Of a stretch of 64,000 nt of DNA, positions 8,073 through 17,213 are shown in pieces. This stretch comes from Labrys sp. WJW (lineage in GTDB: Bacteria > Pseudomonadota > Alphaproteobacteria > Rhizobiales > Labraceae). The notes under the pieces were generated by a model. That model ran no database searches and was not told the DNA's origin. It saw only the letters and a list, made by a program, of their open reading frames with translations. The stretch is taken from positions 124,001 through 188,000 of the forward strand of contig NZ_LYXZ01000039.1 in assembly GCF_001676615.1 (NCBI RefSeq), given 5' to 3'. A program made the position numbers and the translations under genes. The first letter of the stretch is position 1. Each line of letters opens with the position of its first letter.

Positions 8073-9014
8073 TCACTTGCCGGCCTGGTCGCTCCAATTG
8101 GCGTTCTCGCTCTTGCCATCGAGGAAGGGCAGGGCGGCAGCCGTGAGTTGCGGCGACAGGAAGATGTCGTAATGGGTCAGGCCCGGCAGGATGGCGAGGC
8201 GGTTCCTGGCCATGTGCTCGCGCTGCCAGCCGGCATCGCGCAGGCCACCGCCGAGGAGCTGGTAGAACTTGACCACGTGCTCGGGCCGATACATGTCGCT
8301 GTCGCCGAAGATCAGCATCACCGGCATGGTCAGCTTCGGCACGTCGGACGACCAGTCATAGGGCTTGCGCATCAGCGCGCCCATGGCGTCGAGCAGGCGC
8401 GGGAATTCGGCCGGATCGGGCGCGACCTTGACATAGGACTGGTACATCGGCGTGGCCTTCATCATCTCGGCCATGCCGGCGCCGACCTGGGCCTGCATCG
8501 GCAGCATTTCGGGATAGAAGCCGTCCTGGGCGAAGCCCGCCGAGACCAGCACGAGCCGGCGCACCTTGTCGGGATGCTGGGCTGCGAGCTGGAAGGCGAC
8601 GCCGCCGCCCATGGAGTAGCCGAACACGTCGACCTGGCCATAGCCGAGCTTGGCGAGGATCTGGCCCATATCGTCGCCCATGGCCTTGAGGTCGATCGGG
8701 CGCGTGCCGAGCGGCGTGCGACCATGGCCCTGGAGATCGACGGCGATGATCTGGCGGTGAGCTGTGAATACCGGCATGACGGGCTGGAACATGTCGATCG
8801 AGCCGAGGCCGCCATGCAGCAGGAGGAGCGGTTCGCCGCTGCCGCGGATCTCGTAGTAATAGTTCACGCCGCCGGCCTCGACATGGCCGCTCTTCACCGG
8901 TGCCTGTTCGGTCGTCGTCTCAGTTGCCGCCACGGCGCCCGCTATGGCGGCCAGGCTGCCGGCACCGACCACAAGGGCAACCAGCAGGGATTTCAGGATG
9001 GAGGCTTTCGGCAT
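8073..9014 (-). CDS. Exported alpha/beta hydrolase
   Basis: The N-terminus MPKASILKSLLVALVVGAGS followed by an Ala-rich stretch is a signal peptide, with cleavage probably near AVAA (about residue 30). The alpha/beta-hydrolase core follows: LLLLHGGLGSID oxyanion region, VDLQGHGRT, nucleophile elbow GYSMGGG (S134), acid in IFGDSDMYRP, and His in LPGLTHYDIF near the C-terminus. 313 residues. It may act in the periplasm on a small ester or lactone; nothing in the sequence fixes the substrate. The next gene downstream on this strand is the serine hydrolase, so they may be co-transcribed. Confidence 0.87.
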   Translation of the reverse strand: MPKASILKSLLVALVVGAGSLAAIAGAVAATETTTEQAPVKSGHVEAGGVNYYYEIRGSGEPLLLLHGGLGSIDMFQPVMPVFTAHRQIIAVDLQGHGRTPLGTRPIDLKAMGDDMGQILAKLGYGQVDVFGYSMGGGVAFQLAAQHPDKVRRLVLVSAGFAQDGFYPEMLPMQAQVGAGMAEMMKATPMYQSYVKVAPDPAEFPRLLDAMGALMRKPYDWSSDVPKLTMPVMLIFGDSDMYRPEHVVKFYQLLGGGLRDAGWQREHMARNRLAILPGLTHYDIFLSPQLTAAALPFLDGKSENANWSDQAGK

Positions 9015-9470
9015 GGTTCGTCACTCCTGTCTCGACGGATGGGGTCGATGGTTTCCGATTTTTCGCCGCGCGAGCCGTTCTGCGCTCGTGGGGTGTCGGG
9101 CAGAGGACGCCGGCAGGCGGGTCTGTCCGACATCGGACGAATGATTTTTTACGCGGAGCGGCTGGCCGGCCGGGGGAGGAATCAAGGAGTGAGTCGATTT
9201 GAGACGGACTGTGGCGATTTTGCTCTATCGAAGGAGCGACAAGCGGTGTTATAAATCCGTACAAGATGCTAACTGTATGGCTCTGTTGAATTTTTTGTTT
9301 CCGATCCGGTTAAGTGAAATAGCCGGCTCGAAGCAAGGCGAGCGGCTTGGTCAAGACCAAAATTCGTGTGATGCAGGTCGCTGACGCAGGCCGTGTTTCA
9401 CGTTGATCTCACGCCGAACGCAGACAGTGCCGCGGGGACGCGCCTGGGCCGGGGAACAAGGTAGGTCGAC
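9015..9470. other. 456-bp non-coding stretch
   Basis: No convincing gene. The middle (about 9230-9330) is clearly more AT-rich than the surroundings and holds promoter-like sequence but no clean -35/-10 pair. GGCTCTGTTG at 9279-9288 resembles the end of IS6-family elements but has no partner or transposase remnant. The stretch separates the hydrolase start from the small protein at 9471. Confidence 0.5.
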
Positions 9471-9707
9471 ATGATGGATGATATCGATGACCTCGAGGGC
9501 AAGAGTGGAGCGATCGAAGCACCGGTGCTGACTAGCCTGCTGCGCCTCGCCTCACCCCCTAGCGGTCGTTTCGTGCTCGCCGAGTTCCATTTCGACGGGG
9601 ACGCCGTCCTGAAGGTGCCCCTCTCGCCTGAAGCCGCCGAGGCCCTGCACACCGCACTCGGCCTCTGGCTTGCCACCACCGGCGGCTCTCCCCCGGTACG
9701 GCACTAG
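9471..9707 (+). CDS. Small protein of unknown function
   Basis: 78 residues beginning MMDDIDDLEGKSG. The central part LLRLASPPSGRFVLAEFHFDG and the helix SPEAAEALHTALGLWLA look like a folded small domain rather than antisense noise. The start is preceded by AAGGTAGGTCGAC, a reasonable ribosome-binding site. No function can be assigned. It sits alone between the AT-rich gap and hemC, on the hemC strand. Confidence 0.55.
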   Translation: MMDDIDDLEGKSGAIEAPVLTSLLRLASPPSGRFVLAEFHFDGDAVLKVPLSPEAAEALHTALGLWLATTGGSPPVRH

Positions 9708-9873
9708 CGGAATCACCGTTGCAGCTTCTTCCGGATGTCGACGCGCCGAGCGATGTCCAGGGCATAACGCCCACCGTCATGCAGGCTTTGTGATCTTCCT
9801 CCATAAGGTCGCCTTTGACTCCCCCAACCTCCGGCGCTAAGCAGCCGCGAGCTGTTTGGGAAAAATATCGATC

Positions 9874-10794
9874 GTGTCCATTCTGTTGCGCCTCGGCACG
9901 CGAGGCAGTCCGCTTGCATTGGCGCAGGCCCGGCAGACGCAGGCCCTGCTGGCCGGTCTCCTGGAGATCGCGCCCGAGCGTATCGAGATCCGGGTGATCA
10001 AGACCTCCGGCGACATGATCCGCGACCGGCCTTTGTCGGAAGTGGGCGGCAAGGGGCTGTTCACCAAGGAGATCGAGCGGGCTCTGGAAGACGGCGAGGT
10101 CGATATCGGTGTGCACTCGTCCAAGGACATGCCGACGATATTGCCCGATGGCCTCATGCTGGCGGGCTTCCTGGAGCGTGAGGATGTCCGGGATGCCCTG
10201 ATCGCGCCCGGCATCGCCTCCTTCGCGGAGCTGCCGCAAGGCGCCGTGGTCGGCACGGCGGCGCTGCGGCGCCAGGCCCAGGTCAAGCATCTCAGGCCCG
10301 ACCTCCAGACCGTACTGTTCCGCGGCAATGTCGAGACGCGCCTGCGCAAGCTTGCCGAAGGGCAGGCCGATGCCACGCTGCTGGCCGTGGCCGGCCTGAA
10401 GCGGCTCGGCCTCATTGCCCATGCCAGCGCCATCCTGTCGGAAGAAGATTTCCTGCCGGCCGTCGGCCAGGGCGCGATCTGCCTGGAAACCCGGGCTGAC
10501 GATGGCGAGACCATTCGCCATGTCGCCGGTATCGACCACCGCGATACCCACCTTGCCGTGACGCTGGAGCGGGCCTTCCTCGCCGTGCTGGACGGCTCCT
10601 GCCGCACGCCGATCGCCGGCCACGCGGTGGTGGAGGGGGATGCCATCCGCTTTCGCGGCCTCATCCTCAAGCCGGATGGCAGCCAGGTGCACGAGGCCCG
10701 TCGCAGCGGTAGCGTCGCCGATGCGGAAGCGCTGGGGCGTTCGGCTGGCGAGGAGCTGCGTGCATTAGGCGGCGAAGGATTCTTTGCCGGCTGA
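9874..10794 (+). CDS. hemC: Porphobilinogen deaminase (hydroxymethylbilane synthase)
   Basis: Polymerises four porphobilinogens into hydroxymethylbilane in heme synthesis. The start region LRLGTRGSPLALAQA, the substrate-binding VHSSKDMP (D85), AALRRQAQ, FRGNVETRLRKL and LDGSCRTPIAGHA are all present; C243 anchors the dipyrromethane cofactor. About 306 residues, normal. No ATG fits: the GTG at 9874 is chosen, and the TTG at 9856 is the alternative. The stop is 64 bp before hemD, and both are probably one transcript. Confidence 0.95.
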   Translation: MSILLRLGTRGSPLALAQARQTQALLAGLLEIAPERIEIRVIKTSGDMIRDRPLSEVGGKGLFTKEIERALEDGEVDIGVHSSKDMPTILPDGLMLAGFLEREDVRDALIAPGIASFAELPQGAVVGTAALRRQAQVKHLRPDLQTVLFRGNVETRLRKLAEGQADATLLAVAGLKRLGLIAHASAILSEEDFLPAVGQGAICLETRADDGETIRHVAGIDHRDTHLAVTLERAFLAVLDGSCRTPIAGHAVVEGDAIRFRGLILKPDGSQVHEARRSGSVADAEALGRSAGEELRALGGEGFFAG

Positions 10795-10858
10795 TTGCCG
10801 GAATGCCCCCTTGCCGCGCAGACCGCGCGACCGGCGGCTTTTCGGCGGAGGGATGATC

Positions 10859-11560
10859 ATGGCGCGCATACTCGTCACCCGGCCGATCGAGGAGGCAAGG
10901 CAGACGGCGCAGGCGCTTGCGCTTCTGGGCCATGAGCCGGTGATCGAGCCGATGCTGGAGATCGTGTTCGGCGGCGATGCGCTGCCGGCCGGGCGCTTCG
11001 ATGCGCTCATCGTCACCAGCGGCAACGCCCTGGCGGCCCTTTACGAGAGGCCGGAGTTCCATGGCCTGACCGCCACGCCGCTGATCGCGGTCGGTCGCCG
11101 TACCGGGGCCGTCGCCCGCGCCATGGGCTTTGAGGATGTCGAGACCTTCGGGCGCGATGTCGCCAGCCTGATTTCCCATGTCCGGCAGGCCTGGCGCGAA
11201 CCGCACCGGGCTCTCTATTTGGCCGGGGCCGACCGCACCGGTGATCTCGTCGGGGCCCTGGGGGGAATGGGGCACCGCATCGAACTCGCCGTCGTCTATA
11301 CTGCGCACCAGGCGGCGCGATTCCGGCCCGAGATCGCGGCTGCGCTGGCCCAGGGCAAGCTCGATGGCGTGCTGCATTACTCCGCGCGGACGGCCGAGGC
11401 CTTCATCGCCTGCGCCGGTGGCGCCGAGGCCGTGGCGCGCCTGCCGGTGCGGCATCTGTGCCTGTCGCGCAAGGTGGCCGAAGTGATATCGGCCACCGGT
11501 GCCGCCGAGGTCGCCTTTCCGGCGCGCCCGGAGGAGGATGCGCTGCTGGCGTTGATCTGA
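10859..11560 (+). CDS. hemD: Uroporphyrinogen-III synthase
   Basis: Cyclises hydroxymethylbilane with D-ring inversion to uroporphyrinogen III. The family is divergent, but MARILVTRPIEEARQTAQAL, ALIVTSGNALAAL, YLAGADRTGDL, VLHYSARTAEAFI and the C-terminal FPARPEEDALLALI fit HemD. 233 residues, slightly short but within range. The ATG at 10859 has GGAGGG 6 bases upstream and is chosen over 10853. Position directly behind hemC supports the call. Confidence 0.9.
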   Translation: MARILVTRPIEEARQTAQALALLGHEPVIEPMLEIVFGGDALPAGRFDALIVTSGNALAALYERPEFHGLTATPLIAVGRRTGAVARAMGFEDVETFGRDVASLISHVRQAWREPHRALYLAGADRTGDLVGALGGMGHRIELAVVYTAHQAARFRPEIAAALAQGKLDGVLHYSARTAEAFIACAGGAEAVARLPVRHLCLSRKVAEVISATGAAEVAFPARPEEDALLALI

Positions 11561-11596
11561 GCGCTTCCCCGGCTCGCGCGTTGGAGCAAGCTGCGA

Positions 11597-13039
11597 TCAG
11601 CGGCCCTGGCTCGAATGCAGGTGTTCGGGCAGGATTTCCGGCGGAATCGGGCTTTCGAAGGGCCGGCCACCGGTGCGCCGCTTGAGTTCGGCCTTCGCCC
11701 TGGCGATCAGGTCTGGCTTGCTCAAGCAGTCGGCGGCCGTGCTGGCAAGCGCCTTCGCGGCCGCGACCATGCCCTTGTGGGCCGCCGGCTCCAGGCCTTG
11801 CGTCACCAATTGCCAGCTGTGGAAAGGAGTGCCGATCGCAAAGCAGGCGGTGTGGCACTGTACCGTCGGCGCAATCCAGCTGACATCGCCGACATCCGTG
11901 CTGCCCATCTGCACGCTGGCATGCCTGGCCATGGGCAGGATGCCTTCGTGCAGGCTGTGGGCGGCCAGGGCGGGATCGTGCGAGGCCACGCTGGCGGCGA
12001 TGTCCTCGTCCGACAGGCTGACCCGGCGCAGCCGGTCGGCGAAGTCGCGGTCATCGCCGTCGAAAGCCGGGGCGCCGATGCGAACCATGTTGTCGTGCAT
12101 GGCTTCGAGCAGGGTCTCGTTGGGCACGAGATTGAGCCCGGCATCGGTCACCTGGTAACTGGCTTGCGTCTCCGTCATCAGGGCGGCGCCCTCGGCCGCC
12201 TTCCTGACGCGCTCGAACAGGCGCTTGGTCTCGGCGATATCGGGAGAGCGCACCAGATAGAGCACTTCGGCATTGGCCTGCACGACATTGGGCGCGATGC
12301 CGCCGCTGTTGGTGACGGCGTAATGGATGCGCGCTTCTGCCGGCATATGCTCGCGCATATAGTTGACGGCGATGTTCATCAGTTCCACCGCGTCCAGCGC
12401 CGAGCGGCCGAGATGGGGGCTGGCCGCCGCATGCGAGGCGCGGCCGGCGAAGCGGAAATAGCACTGGATGAAGGCGAGGCTGGAAGCGGCCACCACCTCG
12501 TTGACGACATTCGGGTGCCAGCAGAAGGCGACGTCGACATCGTCGAACACGCCGGCTCGTGCCATGAAGCTCTTGCCCGAGCCGCTCTCCTCGGCCGGGC
12601 AGCCATAATAGCGCACGCGGCCCTCGATGCCTGCCGCGGCCAGTGCGTCCTTCAAGGCTACCGCGGCCAGGGCCGCGCCGGCGCCGAGGAGGTTGTGGCC
12701 GCAGCCATGGCCGGGACCACCGCGCTGCAGCGGCTCGGCCTTTTCGATGCCCTTGGCCTGCGAGAGATCGGGCAGGGCATCATATTCGCCCAGAAAGGCC
12801 AGCACCGGCCCGCCTTCGCCATATTCGGCCATGAAGGCGGTCTCGATGCCGCCCGCCTTGCGCGCGATGCGGAAGCCCTCGGCCGCCAGGGCGGCGACAT
12901 GCTCCTCGCAGGACCGATACTCCTCGAAAGCAAGCTCGGGCATATGCCAGATGCGGTCGCTCAAGGCGCAGAAGGATTGCGCCTTGGCGTCGACACGCTC
13001 GATGATGTGCTGGAGCGTCAGACGGTCATTCTGCGTCAT
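11597..13039 (-). CDS. M20 family amidohydrolase (AbgB-like)
   Basis: A metal-dependent peptidase/amidohydrolase of about 480 residues. Motifs include PELAFEEYRS, LGEYDALPD and GPGHGCGHNLLGAGAALAA (metal-binding His and Cys), then YGCPAEESGSGK, FCWHPN, and a dimerisation/lid region RASHAAASPHLGRSALDAVELM. The pattern is closest to p-aminobenzoyl-glutamate hydrolase subunit B and related aminoacylases. The ATG at 13039 is preferred over an upstream start at 13078 on family length. It lies on the opposite strand between hemD and the mitofilin-like gene, a place where related genomes usually have no gene. Confidence 0.88.
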   Translation of the reverse strand: MTQNDRLTLQHIIERVDAKAQSFCALSDRIWHMPELAFEEYRSCEEHVAALAAEGFRIARKAGGIETAFMAEYGEGGPVLAFLGEYDALPDLSQAKGIEKAEPLQRGGPGHGCGHNLLGAGAALAAVALKDALAAAGIEGRVRYYGCPAEESGSGKSFMARAGVFDDVDVAFCWHPNVVNEVVAASSLAFIQCYFRFAGRASHAAASPHLGRSALDAVELMNIAVNYMREHMPAEARIHYAVTNSGGIAPNVVQANAEVLYLVRSPDIAETKRLFERVRKAAEGAALMTETQASYQVTDAGLNLVPNETLLEAMHDNMVRIGAPAFDGDDRDFADRLRRVSLSDEDIAASVASHDPALAAHSLHEGILPMARHASVQMGSTDVGDVSWIAPTVQCHTACFAIGTPFHSWQLVTQGLEPAAHKGMVAAAKALASTAADCLSKPDLIARAKAELKRRTGGRPFESPIPPEILPEHLHSSQGR

Positions 13040-13232
13040 CTCTGCGCTTCTTCCCTGTCGAGGCGGTTGAGCCGCCAATTGTCTTCGATGGCCGCGATTC
13101 CGGCTGCCGCAGGCTAGAGGCTGTTATGGACCATGGACAGGGTTTTGACATGAGCGATTTTGGCCGAGGAGAAGGCGTTTGGCGTTCGCTCCCTACGCCG
13201 GTCGCTGTCCAGCGCACTTCGGTTCGGGCAAA

Positions 13233-13260
13233 TTGGCTTGTCGGGTTTTCATGCTATAGG
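13233..13260 (+). promoter_or_regulatory. Putative sigma-70-type promoter for mitofilin-like/HemY genes
   Basis: TTGGCT at 13233-13238 and TATAGG at 13255-13260 are separated by 16 bases and lie 33 bp before the ATG at 13293. It fits the need for a new promoter here, since the M20 gene on the other strand separates these genes from hemC-hemD. Confidence 0.4.
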
Positions 13261-13292
13261 CTGGGCCTGTTGGGGGTCTCCATGGGGGTCGC

Positions 13293-14699
13293 ATGGCACG
13301 GGAAGACAGCACGCAAGGCAGGCCAAAAAAGCAGAAAAGCGCAGGCCTCGGTCCCGCGACGTTGGATTTGAACGCCACGGAAGTCGTCGAATCGCCCGCA
13401 GCGTCGACAGCGCCGCCGACGCAGGCCACCGGCGAGGAAGCATCCGCCTCCAGCCCCGAATCTGCCGCCGAGGCACAGCCCGCCACCGGCGAGACGCCGA
13501 AGATCGAGGACACAGCTCCCGCCGCCGCGGCGGAGGCCGGGGAGACGGCGAACCCGTCCATCTGGGCGCAGCCATCGGCCGATGGCGAAAAGGCCAGCGG
13601 CGATACGCCGCGCACCGAGGCAGTCGCCGAACCGGAGGCTTCCGCTCCTCCGCCCCGCCCCGATCCCGAATTCACGCCTCCGCCTCCTCGCCCGCCGCCC
13701 CGGTCGGGCTTGTCGACCCTCGCTGCGGCGCTGGCCGGCGGCATCGCCGGTGGCGTGCTGGTGCTGCTGGCTGGCGCCCTTGGCCTCGTCCCGCTCGGCA
13801 AGGGCGGCGGCGATGACGGGCTGGCTTCCCGGCTCGCGATGGCCGAGCAGGAAGCCGCCAGCGCCAAGAAGACCACGGATGGGGTCCTCGACCGCCTCAC
13901 GGCCCTCGAAACCGGCGTCAAGACGACGCAGGAAGCAGCGAACAATGCCCTCACTCTCGCAGGCGAAGCCCAGAAGGCTGCGAGCGCCGCCGGCTCGTCG
14001 GCACCGGCAGCTCCCTCGGCCGGTCCCGACATTTCCGGCCTGACCGAGCGCCTCGCCAAGGCCGAAGGCGAGCTTGCCACGCTCGGCGACGGCCTGCGCC
14101 AGGTCGGCACTGCCGCCAACGGCCTCTCGCAGGAGGTCGCGCAGGTCAAGCAGACGGTGAGCGCGACTCCGGACAAGGCGGCCGCCTATGCCGTCGCGCT
14201 CGGCCAGGTCAGCGAAGCCATCCGCAGCGGCAAGCCCTTCGCCACCGAATTGCAGACGGCCACCGGTCTCGGTGGTGATGCCGGAGCCCTGGCACCGCTG
14301 GCGAGCCTCGCCGCGGCGGGTGTGCCGTCGGTCGAGGCCCTGGCCACCAGCTATGACGCGCTGAAGCCGAAGATCGAGGCCGCGCTCACGCCCAAGCCCG
14401 AGCCCCTGTCGTCCGATGCGAGCGTGATGGATCGTATCACCGCCAGCCTCGGCAACATCGTCACGGTTACGCGCGAAGGCGAGGGCGGGGACGGCGATCC
14501 GGTCGCCTCGGCCGAAAAGGTCTCGAAGGCCTTGCACAACGGCGACCTGACGGGGGCCATCGCGGCCTTCAGGGCGATGCCGGAGGCGGGCCAGCAGGCC
14601 GGCGCCGCCTGGCTCACCCAGGCCACGGGAGCCGCCGAAGCCCTGGCCTTGATCAAGGCACAGACCGGCGCCGCCCTGCAGAAATTCTCTCAACCGTGA
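13293..14699 (+). CDS. Mitofilin-like inner-membrane protein (COG4223 type)
   Basis: 468 residues. The first 140 are Ala/Pro/Glu-rich low complexity. Then comes one membrane helix (STLAAALAGGIAGGVLVLLAGALGLV, about 148-173), a heptad-like coiled-coil region (about 185-290), and a folded C-terminal domain ending FRAMPEAGQQAGAAWLTQATG. This is the alphaproteobacterial mitofilin homologue usually found between hemD and the HemY-domain gene, implicated in inner-membrane organisation. It ends 7 bp before the next gene, so they are co-translated. The function is inferred from family and position. Confidence 0.85.
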   Translation: MAREDSTQGRPKKQKSAGLGPATLDLNATEVVESPAASTAPPTQATGEEASASSPESAAEAQPATGETPKIEDTAPAAAAEAGETANPSIWAQPSADGEKASGDTPRTEAVAEPEASAPPPRPDPEFTPPPPRPPPRSGLSTLAAALAGGIAGGVLVLLAGALGLVPLGKGGGDDGLASRLAMAEQEAASAKKTTDGVLDRLTALETGVKTTQEAANNALTLAGEAQKAASAAGSSAPAAPSAGPDISGLTERLAKAEGELATLGDGLRQVGTAANGLSQEVAQVKQTVSATPDKAAAYAVALGQVSEAIRSGKPFATELQTATGLGGDAGALAPLASLAAAGVPSVEALATSYDALKPKIEAALTPKPEPLSSDASVMDRITASLGNIVTVTREGEGGDGDPVASAEKVSKALHNGDLTGAIAAFRAMPEAGQQAGAAWLTQATGAAEALALIKAQTGAALQKFSQP

Positions 14700-14706
14700 G
14701 GCGTCG

Positions 14707-16356
14707 ATGATCCGGGCTCTCGTCACCGTTCTCGTTCTCGCTCTCGCGGCCTACGGGCTCTATCTGCTGGCCGGCCGGCCGGGCGAGGTCGCCCTGACCG
14801 TCGGGCTGACAACCTATAAGGTGAAGCTGGTCTGGGCCGCCGTCGCCGTGCTGGTGCTGGTCGGCGTCCTGATGGCCGTTATCGGTTTCCTGCGCTGGCT
14901 TCTGCGTTCGCCCGCCAATGTCGCCGGCTTCTTCCGCACCCGCCGCCGCTCCAAGGGCTTCAATGCGGTGACGCAGGGCATGATCGCCGTTGGGTCCGGC
15001 GATGTCCGCCGCGCCCAGCGCCAGGCCTCCGATGCCGAGCGTATCCTCGGTTCCGAGCCGCTGGCCCTGCTCCTGCGGGCGCAGGCCTCTCAGCTTTCGG
15101 GTGATCGCGCCGGCGCCGAAGCCGCCTTCCGGGCCATGCTCTCGGAAGCGGAGACCAAGCCGCTCGGCCTGCGCGGCCTGTTCGTCGAGGCCCGGCGCCG
15201 CGGCGATGCCCATGCCGCCCGCCGGCTCGCCGCCGAGGCGGTGAAGACCTCGCCGACCCTGCCCTGGGCCGGTACGGCCCTGCTCGAATTCCAGTCGATC
15301 GAGAAGGATTGGAGCGGCGCGCTCTCGACCCTGGCCCGCAACGCCAATCATCGCCTGGTCGACAAGGAGACGGCCAAGCGTCATCGCGCCGTGCTGCTCA
15401 CCGCCCAGGCAATCGAGCAGGCCGAGCGCGACCGCGCCGGCGCCAAGGCCAGCGTGCTCGAGGCTCTCAAGCTGGCGCCGGGCCTGGTGCCTGCCGCCGT
15501 GCTGGCAGCCAAGCTGCTCTCGGAGGGCAACGATATCCGCAAGGCTTCCAAGGTACTGGAGACAGCCTGGCGCCTGTCCCCACATCCCGACATCGCCGAA
15601 GCCTATACCAATGTCCGGCTCGGCGATTCCGCTCGCGACCGCTATGCCCGCGTCCAGACCCTCGCCGCCCAGATGGCCGGCAATCCGGAGGCGGCGATTG
15701 CACTGGCCCGGGCCGCCCTTTCCGCCCGCGATTTCGCGGTTGCCCGCTCGGCGCTGGCGCCCCTGCTGGCATCGGGCGCCACCGAGCGCGTCTGCCTGTT
15801 GATGGCCGACATCGAGGAAGCCGAACACGGCGCCACCGGCAAGGTGCGCGAATGGCTGTCGCGGGCCGTACGAGCCCCGCGCGATCCGGTCTGGACCGCT
15901 GATGGCATGGTCTCGGACGTCTGGCTGCCGGTCTCGCCCGTCACCGGCCGGATCGATGCCTTCGAGTGGAAGACGCCGGTCGAACGCCTGGGCGCACCGG
16001 TGGTCTCCTATGCCGACGACGTTCTGGCCGATGTCGACGAACCCGAGCAGCCCAAGCTGGCCGAGACGCGTACCAAGCCGGTCGAGCCGGCTTTGCCGAT
16101 GGTGGAGAGGCTGGTGGAACCGGCCGCCGAAGTGCCGCCGGTACCCGTCGAGCCCGCCAAGGTCGAACCGGGGAAGGTCGAGCCTGCCAAGATCGAAGTC
16201 CTGGCGCCCGAGCCTGCCAAGCCCGAACCGTTGAAGCCGCCGCCGCGCCGTCCGCCGCCGCCCATGCCCGTGGTGCCGTCCCATCCGGTGCCGGACGATC
16301 CGGGCACGGGGGAGGAAGAGCCGAGCCGGGTGGTGCGTTTCCCGATCAACGGCTGA
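14707..16356 (+). CDS. HemY N-terminal-domain membrane protein
   Basis: 549 residues: a membrane helix at about 3-24 (ALVTVLVLALAAYGLYLLAG), a second at about 40-62, the HemY_N-type cytosolic region with FNAVTQGMIAVGSGD, then TPR-like helical repeats (AHAARRLAAEAVKTSPTLPWA, VLEALKLAPGLVPAAVLAAKLL). The last 110 residues are Pro/Glu/Lys-rich (VEPAKVEPGKVEPAK). HemY-domain proteins are associated with heme synthesis genes but have no proven catalytic role; this is not protoporphyrinogen oxidase. It closes the hemCD-mitofilin-HemY block. Confidence 0.87.
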   Translation: MIRALVTVLVLALAAYGLYLLAGRPGEVALTVGLTTYKVKLVWAAVAVLVLVGVLMAVIGFLRWLLRSPANVAGFFRTRRRSKGFNAVTQGMIAVGSGDVRRAQRQASDAERILGSEPLALLLRAQASQLSGDRAGAEAAFRAMLSEAETKPLGLRGLFVEARRRGDAHAARRLAAEAVKTSPTLPWAGTALLEFQSIEKDWSGALSTLARNANHRLVDKETAKRHRAVLLTAQAIEQAERDRAGAKASVLEALKLAPGLVPAAVLAAKLLSEGNDIRKASKVLETAWRLSPHPDIAEAYTNVRLGDSARDRYARVQTLAAQMAGNPEAAIALARAALSARDFAVARSALAPLLASGATERVCLLMADIEEAEHGATGKVREWLSRAVRAPRDPVWTADGMVSDVWLPVSPVTGRIDAFEWKTPVERLGAPVVSYADDVLADVDEPEQPKLAETRTKPVEPALPMVERLVEPAAEVPPVPVEPAKVEPGKVEPAKIEVLAPEPAKPEPLKPPPRRPPPPMPVVPSHPVPDDPGTGEEEPSRVVRFPING

Positions 16357-16471
16357 TAGCGGGAACTATCGGCATCTTTGAAATCGGGCAGTGCAATGCG
16401 CGGGCGCACGGACAGCGCGCCCGCAATCTCGTAGAGTATCCCGAGCTGCGCATCGTCGTCCGGAGGGCCGC

Positions 16472-17101
16472 ATGAGACGTCATTTCCCGACGCGTGTTCT
16501 GTCGGCACCGGTGGCCCTTGCCCTGATGGCGGGCATGGCGTCTCCCGCCCTGGCGGCCGGCTCTGCGCCCGACGAAGCCTTCCAGCGCCAGGTTTTCGGC
16601 CGCGTCATCGGCAAGAACAGGATCCATGCCTGCTATCGGCGGACCTATGACGTGGCGCATCTGGGCAGCCATCCGCAGCAGAATGTGCGCACCATGACCC
16701 TGTTGGTCACGGGCTCGGCGGAAGAGGGGGCTGACCCCGGTTATACGCTCGGGCTGGGCGTCACCTTCCGCAAGGCCGGCACGCATTTCGAGACGTTCGG
16801 GGGCTGTGGCGCGATCGGCTCCGCCACGTCGCCGGCGGCCAAGGCGAATGTGGCCCATTGCAGCGTCGATTGCGACGGTGGTGCCATTGACATCAGGCTC
16901 AAGAACGACAAATCCGTCCTCGTCGCCATTCCCGACGGCGCGCGCATCTGGAAGGCCGGCAGCGACAGCGAGGACAGCGACGAGCGCAAGCGCTTCGGCG
17001 CGGACGACAAGCTGTTCCGGCTCGACCGCACCGCGCTGACCGATTGCCTTTCCCTGGTCGGGGACGAGGACGAGAAGGCGATGCTGCGCCGGGGCCAGTG
17101 A
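16472..17101 (+). CDS. Exported protein of unknown function
   Basis: About 209 residues from ATG 16472 (GGAGG 5 bases upstream). MRRHFPTRVLSAPVALALMA then ASPALAAGS is a clear signal peptide with an AxA cleavage site. The mature part has four Cys (HACYRR, FGGCGAIG, AHCSVDC), so disulfides are likely, plus a C-terminal LTDCLSL. It contains TMTLLVTGSAEEG and GAIDIRLKNDKSVLVAIP, a beta-rich pattern. No family recognised. Confidence 0.8.
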   Translation: MRRHFPTRVLSAPVALALMAGMASPALAAGSAPDEAFQRQVFGRVIGKNRIHACYRRTYDVAHLGSHPQQNVRTMTLLVTGSAEEGADPGYTLGLGVTFRKAGTHFETFGGCGAIGSATSPAAKANVAHCSVDCDGGAIDIRLKNDKSVLVAIPDGARIWKAGSDSEDSDERKRFGADDKLFRLDRTALTDCLSLVGDEDEKAMLRRGQ

Positions 17102-17116
17102 GCCGCTTCGACGAAA

Positions 17117-17199
17117 GGGAGCGCGGACATCCTGTCCGCCTATCCCTGACCCAAACACAGTTGTTGAGGAAAGGGAGGGCGGACTGGAAGTCCGCGCTT
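17117..17199. repeat. Palindromic repeat, GAGCGCGGAC family, copy a
   Basis: GGAGCGCGGACATCC...GTCCGCC and GGGCGGACTGGAAGTCCGCG form two hairpins about 40 bp apart. The second module, GCGGACTGGAAGTCCGCGCT, recurs exactly at 56430-56449. The repeat lies between the exported protein stop and the DsrE gene; the latter's ribosome-binding site follows immediately. Confidence 0.65.
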
Positions 17200-17213
17200 C
17201 GCAGGAGGTCCCG

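Noticed and set aside
9279..9288. GGCTCTGTTG resembling an IS6-family terminal repeat
   Set aside because: Only ten bases match, and no opposite end or transposase fragment is found.
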